Notes under the pieces: model-generated | Told to the model about the DNA's origin: nothing | The model's database searches: none | The model's input: only the letters and a program-made list of their open reading frames with translations | Part shown: in pieces, positions 11,610-25,300 of the stretch | How the letters are laid out: each line of letters begins with the position of its first letter | Numbering within the stretch: position 1 is the first letter of the stretch | Made by a program: the position numbers and the translations under genes | DNA from: Coprinus comatus | Taxonomy: Eukaryota > Basidiomycota > Agaricomycetes > Agaricales > Agaricaceae | Assembly (NCBI GenBank): GCA_034638255.1 | Contig: JAWPGT010000002.1 | Span: forward strand, 1,674,001 to 1,738,000 | DNA: 64,000 nucleotides | Reading direction: 5' to 3'

Positions 11610-11789
11610 TATAAGGGCGTCAGAATATAGAGGGAATGAGTACAAAAAGCTCTCCTGTCGCTCTGATTCACCAAGTCCTGCTCCGAACTGCAATAGAATT
11701 ACTCCCACGGTCACATGTAAGCATACCACGTGCAAATTTTTTGATAGAGATTCAAATGTGTAAATTGGAAGTATCACTATACAGCTGCG
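11610..11789. promoter_or_regulatory. Short divergent promoter NUP98 / RPA135
   Basis: Only 180 bp separate the NUP98 ATG (minus) from the RPA135 ATG (plus), so the two genes must share promoter sequence. No recognised element was identified by eye. Confidence 0.6.
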
Positions 11790-14700
11790 ATGCCCGATGG
11801 CACTGTGCATTCCATCAGGAAACCAACTTTCAACACTCTAGAAAGAGAAAAAAACTTCAGGAACCCACCAAAAGACGGCTCAGTTCATAACATCTTAAAT
11901 GAATTTGTAACTCCTCACATCGAATCTTTCAACGCTCTATTCGACGACTCTGGTCTGCCTGCTGGCGATACAGACGGACGTGGACTCTTATCACTCGCAA
12001 TTAAAGATATAGGTGAACATGTTATTTTTGATGGCAATGGAAGCGATTCGGATCCTCGAGGGAATCGTATACGAAGTGCGTCTTCTGGTTGCCTCTCAGC
12101 CTAAATGGGAAGCTGAATATGTAGAAAAAATCAGTTTGGATAGAACAAGCCACGATAGCCAAGCCACAAGTTCCAGATCGGGCACAGGTCACAGAACGAA
12201 GGGTCTTTCCTTCCGAGGTCAGTAGCTTATAAAAAATCACAATGGGTTTCAATGACTTCAGACGTAGGCCAGAGAACGTTTGACAACATATCGTGGACGT
12301 ATGACTCTGAAAATATGTTGGACAGATCCTCACGGCACAAAAAATGATATGGTAAAGGATTGTGGTCTCCTTCCTATCATGGTCCGCGTACGTTACACAA
12401 TAAATTGTACCAAAAATTATGACTGACCAACGCCAAGTCTGCACGCTGTAATCTCAAGGGAATGTCATCAGCAGCTCTAGTTGCCAAACACGAGGAACCA
12501 GAAGAATTTGGCGGTTATTTCGTCATCAACGGCAACGAACGTCTCATTCGTTATCTCATTCTCCCGCGACGTAACCATGTAATATCTCTTCTCCGGCCCT
12601 CTTTTGCAAACCGCGGACCTTCTTATACCCAATATGCTGTACAAATCCGATGTGTGCGACCAGACCAAACAAGTGCCACCAACACATTACATTACCTCTC
12701 AAATGGAAGTGCCATGCTGCGGTTTAGTTGGAGGAAACAGGAGTATGTAATTCCAATTATGCTTGTTCTGAAAGCTTTGGTCGGCGCTTCAGACAAAGAG
12801 ATCTTTGAGGGTGTCATGATGCAAGATTATGACAACACATTTTTGACTGATCGTGTCGAACTCCTGCTTCGAAGCTTCAAAGTCTTTACTCTGAAAACAG
12901 GCGAACAATGCCTAGATTATCTTGGGGACAAGTTCCGCATTGTACTCAACTTACCCGAGGATTGGACCAATGCTGCAGTAGGCGCCTGGCTTCTACAAAA
13001 GATGGTACTTGTGCATCTAGAGTCACCGAGAGATAAATTCAGGATGCTTTTGTACGTTGCAATGACATGTACCAGTCTGACATGTACCCTGATCTATTTG
13101 GTACAGGTTTATGTTGCGCAAACTATACTCCCTGGTTTCAGGCTCTTGTTGCGCTGACAATCCTGATTCACCTCAACATCAAGAAGTTTTGCTTCCTGGC
13201 ACCCTTTATGGCATGATCATCAAGGAGCGAATGGAAGAAATTTTAAACAATATACGTACCACTGTTTCCATGGATGTGAGGAATAATGCTCCAGTGGACT
13301 TTAATGACAGTAAGACAATCCATACATGCCCGTTCGCACTGGTCTCAATTTCGTTGATTTAATAGAACGCTACTTTGCAAAGGTAATCTCAAGAGTAAAT
13401 TGTGATATCGGTGCAAAACTCTCCAACTTCCTTGCAACCGGAAATCTGGTATCGCCAACTGGTCTTGATTTGCAACAAGCTTCCGGCTTCACCATTGTCG
13501 CTGAGAAGCTTAACTGGCAACGATACATCAGTCATTTCAGGTGTATACATCGTGGTGCTTTCTTTGCTGAGCTCAAAACAACAACCGTCCGTAAACTTCT
13601 TCCCGAAGCATGGGGTACGTTCAGATAGTAATTTTGGCTACATCTGGTTAACATATCTTACAGGTTTCCTTTGCCCGGTACATACACCCGATGGTTCTCC
13701 TTGTGGTCTGCTGAATCACTTATCAAGAACTTGTCGAATTGTCACCTCACCCCTCGCAGTTACACATATACCTGCCCTCCTCACAAGTTACGGCATGACA
13801 CAGGTATTTACTACTTCGGTTGACGGCCGAAAGAATATCTGCGTTCAATTAGACGGTCGTATCGTTGGCTGGGCTCATCCTAGTCTCGCTTCCCAATTAG
13901 CAAAGAACCTGCGGATATGGAAAACAGAAGGCAAACACCACGTACCTCTTGACCTTGAAATTGGTCTAGTAACGGAGTCCGAAGGTGGTCAGTATCCTGG
14001 TTTATTCCTGTTCTCAAATCGTTCGCGGATGATGCGACCCGTGAAATACCTGGCAAACGGGCGTGATGACCAAGTGGGATCCTTTGAGCAAGTCTACATG
14101 AACATTGCTTGCACACCAGAGGAAATTGACCCAAGCTGTTCGCATGTTGAACATAACCCCACGAACTTCCTCTCTATCCTTGCCAACCTTACACCCTTTT
14201 CCGATTTCAATCAAGCATGTTCTTCCTTCCCTTTGATCGATGTTGCGTGCTGACTATAGTCTCCAGAGTCCTCGAAATATTTACCAATGTCAGATGGGTA
14301 AACAAAGTATGGGTACGCCGTCAACCGCTTTGAAGCATCGTACGGATAATAAACTCTATCGACTGCAAACCGGCCAAAGTCCAGTCGTACGGCCTGGATT
14401 GCATAACACGTATGCTATGGACTCGTTTCCCAATGGAACCAATGCGATTGTAGCTGTCATCTCTTATACTGGTTATGATATGGAAGATGCTATGATCTTG
14501 AACAAGTCAGCCCACGAACGTGGTTTTGGTTATGGTACCGTTTACAAGTCGCAGATTGTGGACTTGAAAGATATGAGGGGAGCCAACAAGTCTTTGACTG
14601 CACCATCGTTGCATTTCGGTCTTGGTCCTGACATTCGCCTAACCGGCGATCGAGCACACTCCTGTATAGAATATGTTGACCTCGATGGACTGCCTTTCAT

Positions 14701-16010
14701 TGGATGTCGACTCAGGTCAGGCGATCCTATTGCCGCTTATGTTGACGACACCGCTGGACGTACGAAGTTCGTCAAATACAAGGGTGATGAAATGGCATAT
14801 GTCGACGAAGTTCGTCTTTTGGGTAGGTGTCAAATGCATAGTTGTATTCTGATGGACTGACTGTTCGACTTTTTGACATTAGGTAGTGACTCTGGTGATA
14901 CTGAACTGCAGAAGATCCATATCACTCTTCGAATTACCCGTGCTCCTGTTATAGGTGACAAGTTCTCGTCCCGTCATGGGCAGAAGGGCGTTTGTTCGCA
15001 GAAATGGCCAGCCGTCGATATGCCCTTTTCTGAAAGTGGTATGCAACCCGATGTCATCATCAATCCTCACGCCTTCCCTAGTCGTATGACGATCGGTATG
15101 TTAGTAGAGAGTATGGCAGGCAAAGCCGGTGCTATGCATGGTCTTGCACAAGATGCAACGCCCTTCAAGTACGTTTGAATGATGTATCAAATGATTTGTT
15201 CGCTGATCATTCTTCTCTGACAGGTTCTCTGAAGAGGATACTGCTATTGACTACTTCGGTCAACAGCTGTTGGCTTCCGGATACAATTATTATGGCAACG
15301 AACCTATGTATTCTGGCATTACAGGACAAGAATTCGCTGCAGACATTTACATCGGGGTAGTCTATTATCAGCGACTGCGTCACATGGTACTTGACAAGTT
15401 CCAAGTGCGTACCACTGGTCCAGTTGATCCAATCACCCGTCAGCCCGTCAAGGTGAGGAAGTCATTTCTTATCAATGTTATTCTCTTCCCTGTCTAATGC
15501 AAATACTTCTCTTTCTCACAGGGCCGTAAACGAGCTGGTGGTATTCGGTTTGGTGAGATGGAGCGCGATGCTCTCATCGCCCATGGAACTTCTTTCCTAC
15601 TCCAAGACAGGTTGATGAACTGTTCTGATTACTCTACAGCCTGGGTTTGTCGTACATGTGGAAGTCTTATTTCACTTGGTTACGACGATATAACCCTTGG
15701 AGAATTGTCACTCGGTTCATCTGGTTCTATTAAACCTACTGGACCAGGAGGAGAATTCTGTCGCGTCTGCCGTGCGGCTGCAGAAGAACAAGAAGAAAGA
15801 GAGCGACAAGCTATGGCTACCGGTCAACATCTCCAGAGACCACTTATACCTCAAGCAGATGTTCGGGTGGCAATCTCATCTCAAAATGTGCTCGGGAGAG
15901 CATCGAATAAGGGCGGTGACTTGGATGTCGTCGCAGTTCCTTATGTATTCAGATACCTTTGTGCAGAACTTGCATCCATGGGTATTGGAATTTCACTCGA
16001 AGTTTCGTAG
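11790..16010 (+). CDS. RPA2: DNA-directed RNA polymerase I subunit RPA135 (second largest)
   Basis: Beta-like catalytic subunit of RNA polymerase I, which makes the large rRNA precursor in the nucleolus. Starting at ATG 11790, the exons join in order: [19 protein letters not shown], an intron at 12076-12123, [54 protein letters not shown] (protrusion), [13 protein letters not shown] (lobe), [20 protein letters not shown] (fork), [20 protein letters not shown] (hybrid-binding Asp-containing motif), and [19 protein letters not shown] (catalytic-loop lysine and switch region). The C-terminal clamp has a Cys zinc ribbon (VCRTCGS and FCRVC). It ends [12 protein letters not shown] with TAG at 16008-16010. 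The intron at about 13051-13107 restores [12 protein letters not shown], so the apparent break there is only a splice site. Length, about 1,150 residues, is as expected. Confidence 0.95.
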
Positions 16011-18552
16011 TGTCGTTATTGCAATCCTTGCTGTTTGTATGTAACGCTTAATAATGAATTCGCTTTCCTTGTTTTAACCTTCGCTAGCATGAATTTGATG
16101 GAAAGAAATTATTATTAAATCATTTATGCGCAGAGAAAATGACATACTAACGGCTCTCTTTGTTATAGCCCAATGCAGTAGTGGTAGAAATGTTTCTCAA
16201 TCGAGTGGATGAAACTGATACCCCAGCACTGGCCCAACTGAACATGTTTCTGATAGGTAAGTATAGGAATCTCTATTTTTTATCTTGGCTGCTGTCGATT
16301 GTCTATCAGTACCGCCGCCATTAACACCACCAACATCATAACACCACCACCAATATTGACACATGGATTATTGCAGTTTCGGACCAGCTCGAATAGTTTT
16401 TGCCTATTTTGTGTCGAGTCGAACCCAATCAAACGCACGAAGTTAGAACCCACATGAATACCCTAAGTTGGTAAACCTCGGGCCCCAGAGACCTCGTACT
16501 TCTTTTTCCCTGAAATGTTGATCTTCCTATTCGTTATGGAAAGATTTTTATAGTATATATATATGAGGACATGTCAACATGAAGATATGTCTTTTTGGCG
16601 CTACTATCTTTAGGTAGACTCCTTTATGTTCGAGTTTCTCGGCATGTAATATTATAATACTTCACTCCAACACAAAGAAATTTCTTTGCCGCTATTCTTC
16701 ACCAGTGACTTGATATTTATTATTAGCCAACGCACTTAAGAGACCAGCAGAACAAGAAATATGTCTAAAAGGAGAAGATGCAGCAACCAAGCTGAAGACA
16801 AAGAGTCCGAAGTTTTCTGAACCTAGCTAATCAGAAAAAAAGGTACAACTTCCCTTTAGGCTAGCATACGATATGCATGTGTCTATGTATGTAATAAGTA
16901 TGGTCCCGAAACTCCTAAAGGGCGGAAAATTGGTCAATACAGTACACTCTTCCTTTCCGAATTGACGGACTTACTACATAGCATACTACCGGACCGAAAG
17001 AGTTCATCTGGGTGGTAGTGGGACTACTAATGGCATTCTTGTAATACAAGATACGTCGTCATTTTATGTAAATACCATACGACTATCGCAAAAGAATGGA
17101 GTCCGTACAGACTGGAGGCGACCAGTGGAACAAGGAAATATTGAAGAATCCAGGGGCCGAGGCCTGGCTGGGTATATTATATGGCCTTAGTCTAAGGCTT
17201 TAAGTCATCTACAATACCCCTTGATGCGCTCGCTTCCCATAACTAGTACTGACATGACTCTTTTCTCACATCTTTATTTGGGTAATTCAGATGACATATC
17301 CACCATCATGTCAATTCAAGCCCCTCAGGCTCCAAAGGTGGCAAACCGCCAGGTTCCAGCGTCGGTCGAATGGGACACTAAGAACAATCCGAGAGAAGAT
17401 TCTAAGAACTTCCTAAAAAAAACGAATCAATAACTTACACCTTCACGTCTCTCCTGAGTCTGGAGTCGTTACCTAATAAGTAGATATCTATTGTTGGGGT
17501 TTTCTATCCCTTCTAAACCCGTATAAAACCGTTCCCGCGAACCAGAATCCATGGAACCGTGGGTATACATAGTGTAAATTTACTCTTCTCAGGCTGACAT
17601 AACTAAATTACTTGAACATACATACTTACATAGTTCTTCACTTACCTACCGCTTAATTAGTTTCCGTACTCCCTAATGTACTATATGGTTACAAGTATAG
17701 ACTCATTGATTAACTTGATTAGACAAATGATACAGTATATGATGGATGATACATGATGTAGTATATTGATATACCCTCAAGCATGTAACAAGTTTAAACT
17801 TCTTCAAAGGAGTTTTACCTCCATCACAATCTGATTCCTATGAATTCCCCACATCAAATTTTGATGATACCAAAAATGATACGGAAGAAGAAGCCCCATT
17901 TCTCCTCATGGCTTCTTCTCCGAAACAATAAGTAAGCAGAAGGTATAAAAATACGTATTCATAGTTTGTATGTAAGTTAAGGCTCAGGATTGCCCCAACT
18001 TAACAACCAGGGTTAAAAAACGTTTTTTGCCGTTTACTCAACGTTTACCACAGAGCAATAGAATACTTACATACACATAACATAATATACTAACCTTATA
18101 CATTGGTGTACAATTACGACAGCACCAACACGTTCTCTAAGTATACGTTATTTCTATTTTTCCAGAACAAACGATAAGTTTTTTTTTTCGTATATGATTC
18201 TTGTAAGCGCACGAGGCATTCTCACATATCAACGCATCAACGTTTTAACAGACCAACGTGAACGAGAAGTGCCCCATTAGGGTACATATGATTATTAAAG
18301 AAAAAAAAGGATAGTAGTAAGAATAGTGCACAGGTAATATATTACCACTTGGTATATTGTTTGAAGCAAAATAAGAAGGGGGAGGAGGAAGAAATGAAGG
18401 GCCTCTTTAATAAATCAAATTTCCAGATCAAACAAGCAATGGGAAAAAAGGAAGCATTGCATATAAAAAAAAGTAAAGATAAACGTGGCAAAGTAAAGCG
18501 CTTTGGCACGAAGAAATGAACACAATATAATAGCACCAAGGATCATTCTGAC
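16011..18552. other. 2.5 kb convergent intergenic region
   Basis: This lies between the RPA135 stop and the stop of the next minus-strand gene. It is AT-rich, with short poly-A/T runs and small AT microsatellites (16550-16565, 18180). The longest open frame, 17221-17433, has no recognisable family. I see no transposon ends, tRNA or other RNA gene. Confidence 0.35.
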
Positions 18553-21500
18553 CTATACCAATTTCATTTCACCAACTAGAGAATTGCTAATTGTTGTTGT
18601 AGGTGTTGGCGGGTTCATATCAACGCCACTGACATTATTAATGACCGCGGGTGATACATTTGGTACCACAAGTGGAAGACCTTCTAGTGACCCATCACCG
18701 CCCAGGAAGAGCTCAAGAACTGAATTTTCCAGTGCCGCGTCATCATGAGTACTAGGCTTGTTCGAGGCAGCAACCGAACCCGACGGAGGAGGATATGTAA
18801 CCAAAATTTCTTCAGTAGTTGGCGCGTCTTTGGATTTTGTAAGGAACATGCTGAGAATGAGTCGGCATTCGTCTGCCGTTGTGGCTTGTGAAATCAGACG
18901 GTGCAATTCCTGGACTTCTGTTGCCGGTAGTCCGACGGCGGGATTGTAAGGAGGAGGCCTTGCGATATGTGTTGTAGTGGGTTTACATATTCGAAGAGAA
19001 GAGCTAGATGATTTAACTTCTGGCTCGGTAGTAACTTGCTGGCGAGATTCAACCACGCTTGGTCTGGGAGCCGCCTGAACCTCATTTCCATTGATGGTTG
19101 AATTGGTGCTAGAATGTGCGGTTCCATTATTGACACTAATCTGACGTGATCTATCGCGGCTTTCTTTGCGAGGTGGAATGAAGGTGGGTGAATGAGAGCG
19201 ATTAGAGCTGAGGGTACTGCTTTGAGCAGAGCTAAAGGTGCTACTATGGTCCGGGGATTTCGGTAGTGGAGCTGGAGGAAGGGGTGGCGATGGTGGTGGT
19301 GAGATCTTGTCAAATTCTGAAGGGGAAGGAGCACGAGGAGGACGGGGAGGAATAGGACGATTAGCTAGTGAGGGTAAGTTGGCCAGGGGAGGTTGATTTG
19401 AGAATTGATGGGGACGAGGAGGCGTTGGTAGGACCGCAGCTGGCAAGGGTGGTGGCTGTCTTGCAACGGGCGTCTTTGAAGGTATACTGACCGAACCATT
19501 TTTGCTCCGGTCGCCACTAATACTTAATTTGGAAATCATTCGACGAAGTCGATCCCCCTTTGGCTTAGTGTCTACCGATGCCGAACTATAATTTTGATGA
19601 GGGCTATTATTGAGGAACTCTCCAATGTCGCCGCCAAGTTTGGACGGTACCCCCGGAGGACCCTGGGCAAGGAAATCCATAAGGTCGCGAGTAGCCGAAG
19701 AAACTTTGGGAACACTCTTTGCAGACACAGGGGGTGAGCGAGAAGAGGGGGAAAATTGGGAAGAAATGTCGTCGTCGGAGTTTCCCATTACGTCGTCCAA
19801 GTCCAAAGACTCGCGATTAACCTGCCGTTTGCGAGTTCGAGGAGGGAATCCATTAGAATTGTGAGAGTCGGAGAATTTATGTGGGTATGACATGTTGTTT
19901 TCTGGTAAAGCAGGTGCTTTTTGACGTGAATTATTCCTCGTGAGTCTGAGATGCGCAGCGCTGACGGCCGAGGAGGTGCGGGTGCGGTTTGGGCCTGTAA
20001 GCGGTGGAGAAGTGGGAACCAGACTTGTTTGACGGGTGGGTGGGGTGATAACGGGGGGCTGAGGAAAAGCTAGCTCTTCGTCGTCCTCGATAATAGAGTC
20101 GACGTGGCGAAGAGTGGGCCTGGTGGAGATGGTGATGTCTGTGTTGAAAGAAAGAGGGGCTGGGCGTCGGTTCACCCGCATATCTTTTTCTTGTTTGTAC
20201 ACCTGTTTACAATATCAGTATAATAGTCGCCGGATGACTAAGCGGCGCCCCTTACCTCCATCGTCCTCAGCCTGTCGGGCGTAAGAGATACCTTCATCGT
20301 TGCTGACGACCGCATCAGGTCGTCGAATTCCTGCTGCAACGCAACGTCCTGTATACTCAGAGTTTAATGAACCAGCTAGAAGTGTGAATTTAGTGAACAG
20401 ACCTCATATAGTGATCGCTCTTCTGGCTGCTTCTCTGAGCTGATAACGCTACTGTGGCCTGTTTGGCTTTCGGTGTCTATGGAAGCCTTGTTAGAGGAGA
20501 AGAGCTTGAGAGAGCGTGCCTTTTCGAGGGAGGTGCGTGCGGTAGAGTTTACTAGGCCGGGCATGGCAGTGGAGTTTGCATCAGAAGAGAGACGAGAGCG
20601 AGGTATGGATATATGGTCTTTCCCTGACAACAAATCCTGATGGGGAGAAGCTGCGCGTGAGCTTAAGCTGAGATCTGTTCGTGTGAACGATCTGCTTCTG
20701 CGTGATTTCGCAGGTCCCTTTGACAGCAGTTCTATCTGCTCATACACTGAGTGTGTGATTTACCGTCATTTCATCTTCTCGACAATTCATCCTAAAACAT
20801 ACCTCGTAGCGACCTGAACAATCCGTATATCGAGTCGTCTTCACAGAGCGCAGTGAACAGGTCACCCACACCTGCACTGTCTTGGCTGCTATCCCGCGCT
20901 GCTACACGCCCCACATTGGTGAGAATATGCCTTGAAAACAATTATTAAGGACCCTGAATCAACCCAACGTGCTCTAAAGATACGCACTCGCACATGGCCC
21001 TGAAAAGATAAACATTAACTGAGGATTTCCAACAGGGACGAAACACATGTCAACATACTCTAGGATTGCAGTCAAATACAGCGCGGCAGGCTCAAGATGG
21101 GTGGAGCTGGGCGCAACCGCAACATTCGACCTGAACCGCCCGTTGATATGTTCTTCAACCTCCATATTTTCATCGGATTCATTGAGTGTTGAATATGCTT
21201 CACACTTGAGGCGTAACAGCTGGTGACACACACACATGTTAGCATCATCACGGAGACTATGTAAAACATAACATATAAACACGTACCTCATACGTCCATT
21301 GCAAGTGAAACGCCTTGGAGTCGTCCTCAAGCAAGGGAAGGGGTTTACCTTCAGGAGCTGACCTTTCCCAGTATGCCCTCAACTCCACTTCTGCCTCAAG
21401 CAGCGCCTCTTTCCCCAGACTTGTTGGTAACAGACTGAGCAAGCCTGCTCTCAACTTATCCGTAGACAACGACCCAGCAGTGTTCAAAATGTTGTAGAGG

Positions 21501-21694
21501 AATTCATCTAGAAGAACATTGATAGCATGAAGTGCCTCTGCTTTGAGTTTGAATGGTCTGACGTCCGAAAGAATTACGTCGGCGGACTGCGAGGATATGT
21601 ATGAGGGGGCTATAAGAGAGGAATCATGATTAGCCATCACCGACTTTATGATAACAATAAAATACTGACTTGTAGCCTCAATAAGACCAGGCAT
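18553..21694 (-). CDS. Histone-fold-like protein with long Ser/Pro-rich tail
   Basis: Function unknown. The start MPGLIEAT is at 21694, spliced to PSYISSQSADVILSDVRPFK. The N-terminal 250 residues are helical: AEALHAINVLLDEFLYNIL, then LSTDKLRAGLLSLLPTSLG, and, after an acidic linker, PAALYLTAILEAMCEHIL followed by NVGRVAARDSS. The last block resembles the alpha2-alpha3 region of histone H2A (AVLEYL...NAARD pattern), which suggests an atypical histone-fold, perhaps split by the linker. This is inference from pattern only. A 12-nt microexon at 20988-20999 is needed to keep the frame in that helix. The remaining 600 residues are disordered, with Ser/Pro-rich and PPxPP tracts (18900-19500) like SH3/WW ligands and phospho-regulated adaptors. 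It ends LVGEMKLV at 18553. Confidence 0.72.
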
Positions 21695-22321
21695 TGTTCA
21701 AGCGAACACTAGGGGGAGAGGGGCCAAAGAGTTTGTGCTCAGGTATCACGACCTTTCCAGATGGAGTGATCTTTCTCACAACTCAGGCCATTCAGGGTCA
21801 TGTTTCCACTCCGACATCATTCCAACAGCTTATTTCCAATTAAATCAATTTCCCACACAACCCGTTTAATCACCAAACCACAAAAATAATTACTTATGTA
21901 TATAGTATCACTATGCATTGACTACCTTACTGTATTAAGAATAACCTTAATAGCATTCAAATATCGGTAGGCAAAGGGGGATGGGGGGCATTACTTCGCA
22001 CCGGGGAATACCGCTCGTTCTCAGAACCCGAGTCCGTCGCCATTGATGGTAGGGGTTTGTGGTATCATCACTGGTAGTGCTGATGCACTGCACTTTCATT
22101 ATCTCTATTATTTTCGTTGTTATACGTTTGGCTGTGTTCGGTATCGACACTGACGCTAACATCTTCCTTCGAAATATCACGAGGCTTGCCCTCGAAATAT
22201 TCACAAAGGAAGGCACGGATGGTGTTGAGAAGACTGACACAAATATTAGATTACCCATTATGTTTCAAGAAACAAAAACCAGATAACATAAATAGCACAA
22301 GTCGCAGTAATTTACTAACAT
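21695..22321. promoter_or_regulatory. Upstream region of the histone-fold gene / 3' side of the zinc-finger gene
   Basis: About 630 bp separate two minus-strand genes. A weak open frame at 21947-22258 (minus) shows no family. I see nothing else. Confidence 0.3.
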
Positions 22322-25300
22322 CTACGTAGTCAACATCATCTCCACTGTTGTTTCCTCATCGCCTGTACTCGATTCTCTCCTAGTTACTCCACTACCTCCA
22401 ACGGCTCCAATTTGGCTATTCCTATTTTCTTCAGCCGTTTTATATCCAGAATTTCGATTAATACCAGTATCAACCATTGGTCCAAACACATCAAATCCTT
22501 CTTCCCCTTGTAACACTTTCTCCTCCTCTTCTCCCTCTTCCTCATTTTCTCCATCTCTTTCTCTATCCGCTTTAATCAACTCATCAAGCCTAAAGTGATC
22601 CTCATCCAACACTGCCTCTTTACTCCCCAATTCCGACCATAACACCAACCCTTTATCAAACAACTTTGTAACATACCCTGAATTTATATCTTGTACATTC
22701 TTTAGTTTCGCAGGTAATGAAGGCCATGATGAATATTTCGTAGTTCCTAATTGAAGGAACGAATATGGTGTGTTCATACGTGCCATTAATTTTGTAGAAG
22801 GTGTCATAGGCATTGGTTGAGCAGCATTATATCTCTGTGGTTGCACTGGTACATTTCCTGATATTTCCTTCAAGAACTGTGATTTAAAAAAAAAAAAAAT
22901 TTTTTTTGTAAACAAGTCAATATCAAATTTCATATTAGCATATTCATTAATCACTCACCAGAGGCATAATAGATTCATGTCGCGTTTTATTGATAGATGC
23001 CGGCCTTACTATTCTATATTCGGTCATATATGATGGTAATGATTTTGGAACAGGTGGTAGTGCCACTTCCAATGACTGGCTTGATACAGGTATTGGATGG
23101 GCAGTTGGACGTAAAACTCCACTATTGTTCGATTTATGGACGTCCGATATATGTTTGACTAGCTGACGTATTTGACGGAAAGTCTCGTTACAGTCTGATA
23201 GATTGTGATTTTTGCAGAAAATTCCCAAAATTAGATCACAGTGATCCATTTTTTGTTTTTCAGTTTAGAGAATATGTAGAACTTACTGATGTAATGACAA
23301 TACAATGGATAAATTGCATGTCTTTCAATGTGTCGTCGAAGTTCTCTTCCTGAAACTAGTGTGCAACCACAATTTGCCCATTTACATATCCATGGAAACT
23401 ATTACATCACACAGGGTCAGTCACCATGTTACACAAAAAGTGAAAAATGATGTAAAGAGGATTAGTTCTCACCTCATCAGAAACCCTCTCTGGCCGATGA
23501 GCAACATGAATATGTTTAAGTAAAGCCTCCGGACAATTCAATATAACTTCACAATCTTTCCATCGACAAAAACTCTTTTTCAATCCCGAGCAATGTTCAA
23601 GTATAACTTTTCGTTCAGTTTCATCTAAAAAGGAAAAAAAAAGTTACAAAGCAAAGCAAAAGCAACAAAAAGCGAACATATTCAGAACATAAATCATAAA
23701 ACAGATAGCAACATAAAGATGTAACATACCAACTGCTCCAAAACTACTATCCATAACATTCATATCTAGATAGAAACGAACAGCCCCCCCGAAAAAAAAA
23801 CACACAGAAAAAGTGAGAAAAAAGTCTTTTAAATTCTTCAATGAAAATGTCCATGCACACCTTCCAGTGCTTCATCCTCACCTTCATATCCTCTGTTCAT
23901 CCCTGAGTTCATAAACTCAGAAGCGGATGGCGATCTGGATCTCGAACCTGGTAAAAACAGTGGGGTTCTCATACGAGCATCTGACCCTGAACCAGAACCA
24001 GAACCAGACTCAGACCCAGACCCAGAATCATCATCGCTCTTCTCAATATTATCAAGTCCATCGATGGCCTTCCCTTTCTGCTTTTGCTGAGCTTTCCACT
24101 TCTTAAGATACGGAGGTGGTGATGGAACTAGCACACATTCGAAAACCATTTTAGGTGTTTTCTTCTTTGGTATATCGAACGATGTACTGGCTTCATTTGC
24201 TTTTCCTTTATCTTTTCTTAAAGGTACGGATTGTCGCTCAGGCGAAGATAGTGGCGATAGGAACAATGGTTTCCTTGGATCAGCATATATCTTTTTAGGT
24301 GTTGCCTTTGCATTGAGTCTTGGTCCATCATCAACAATGGGATTTCCTTGGTCTACCTCCATTTCCCGGTCAACGCTATCCAACATTACAGTTTCAGGAC
24401 TCGACGATGCGGCAGGTGTAGTTCCAATACTTGATCCAGAAGCAGCTTGAGACCTGATAGCGGCCACAATAGTATTTCCAATAGGAATAATAGGGGCCGT
24501 CCTCGAAGACTCGCCGACCGTCGCATTAATACTCGTACTAGTAGCAGCTTGGCCTGGAACTTGTTGTCTAGCAGGATCTAATCCTACGGTGGACGCTGGA
24601 CGTGAAGGTACGCTATATGGTGTGTATTCCGAACCCGCATGTGAAATCGTGCGCAGATCAAAAGGTTTCAAAGCAGCTTGTATTGCGCTGTTTTGTTGGG
24701 GCTGGGGTAGAGATTGGGATGTAGATTGAGGGAGAGTGGGTTGTAAATTGATGGGTGTTTGAGGATGTGTTTTGAACGTGTGCTGTTGTTGTTGTTGTTG
24801 TTGTTGTTGAGTTTTATGCTGCAATGTAAGATTTTGGGTCGTTGGTGTATGCAATGAGGTAGTAGATGGTATTGTGGATACAATGGGAACGGGAATGGCA
24901 TTATTCGAAACATGCCTTTTTGGTTCTGGTTCTGCTGCAGACGATGTGTCTTCTGTTCTAGGACGTTTGAGAGCTCGGAGAATGTCGTGTGCGAGTCTCG
25001 CCTTGCTTGCTTGTTTTGGTGTGCGCGTAGATGGCGAGTCTGTATTTGAAGTTGGAGATACAGTATGGTGTACGCTCTGCGTTTGAGGTATTGCAGTTGT
25101 AGATGAACTTGAGGTCGATGGTTGGGTATTTTTAGTAGCTGGGGTAGTTCCTAGGTGCGATGGTGGCTCGGAGGGCTTTGATACATCAGTATACATGTGG
25201 GCAATTATAGTATGACTCGACTAACTTTGTTGACCTCAGCAATTGATTGAGAAGATGGAATTTGTGGTATTGCAGAGGTAGAAGAACCAGACTGATAAAA

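Noticed and set aside
13050..13110. Apparent break in RPA135 (frame ends in CTSLTC)
   Set aside because: A 57-nt GT-AG intron removes it and restores the conserved [11 protein letters not shown] sequence.
17221..17433. 70-codon frame in the 2.5-kb gap
   Set aside because: No homology pattern, no splice partners, and flanked by AT-rich sequence. It is likely chance.
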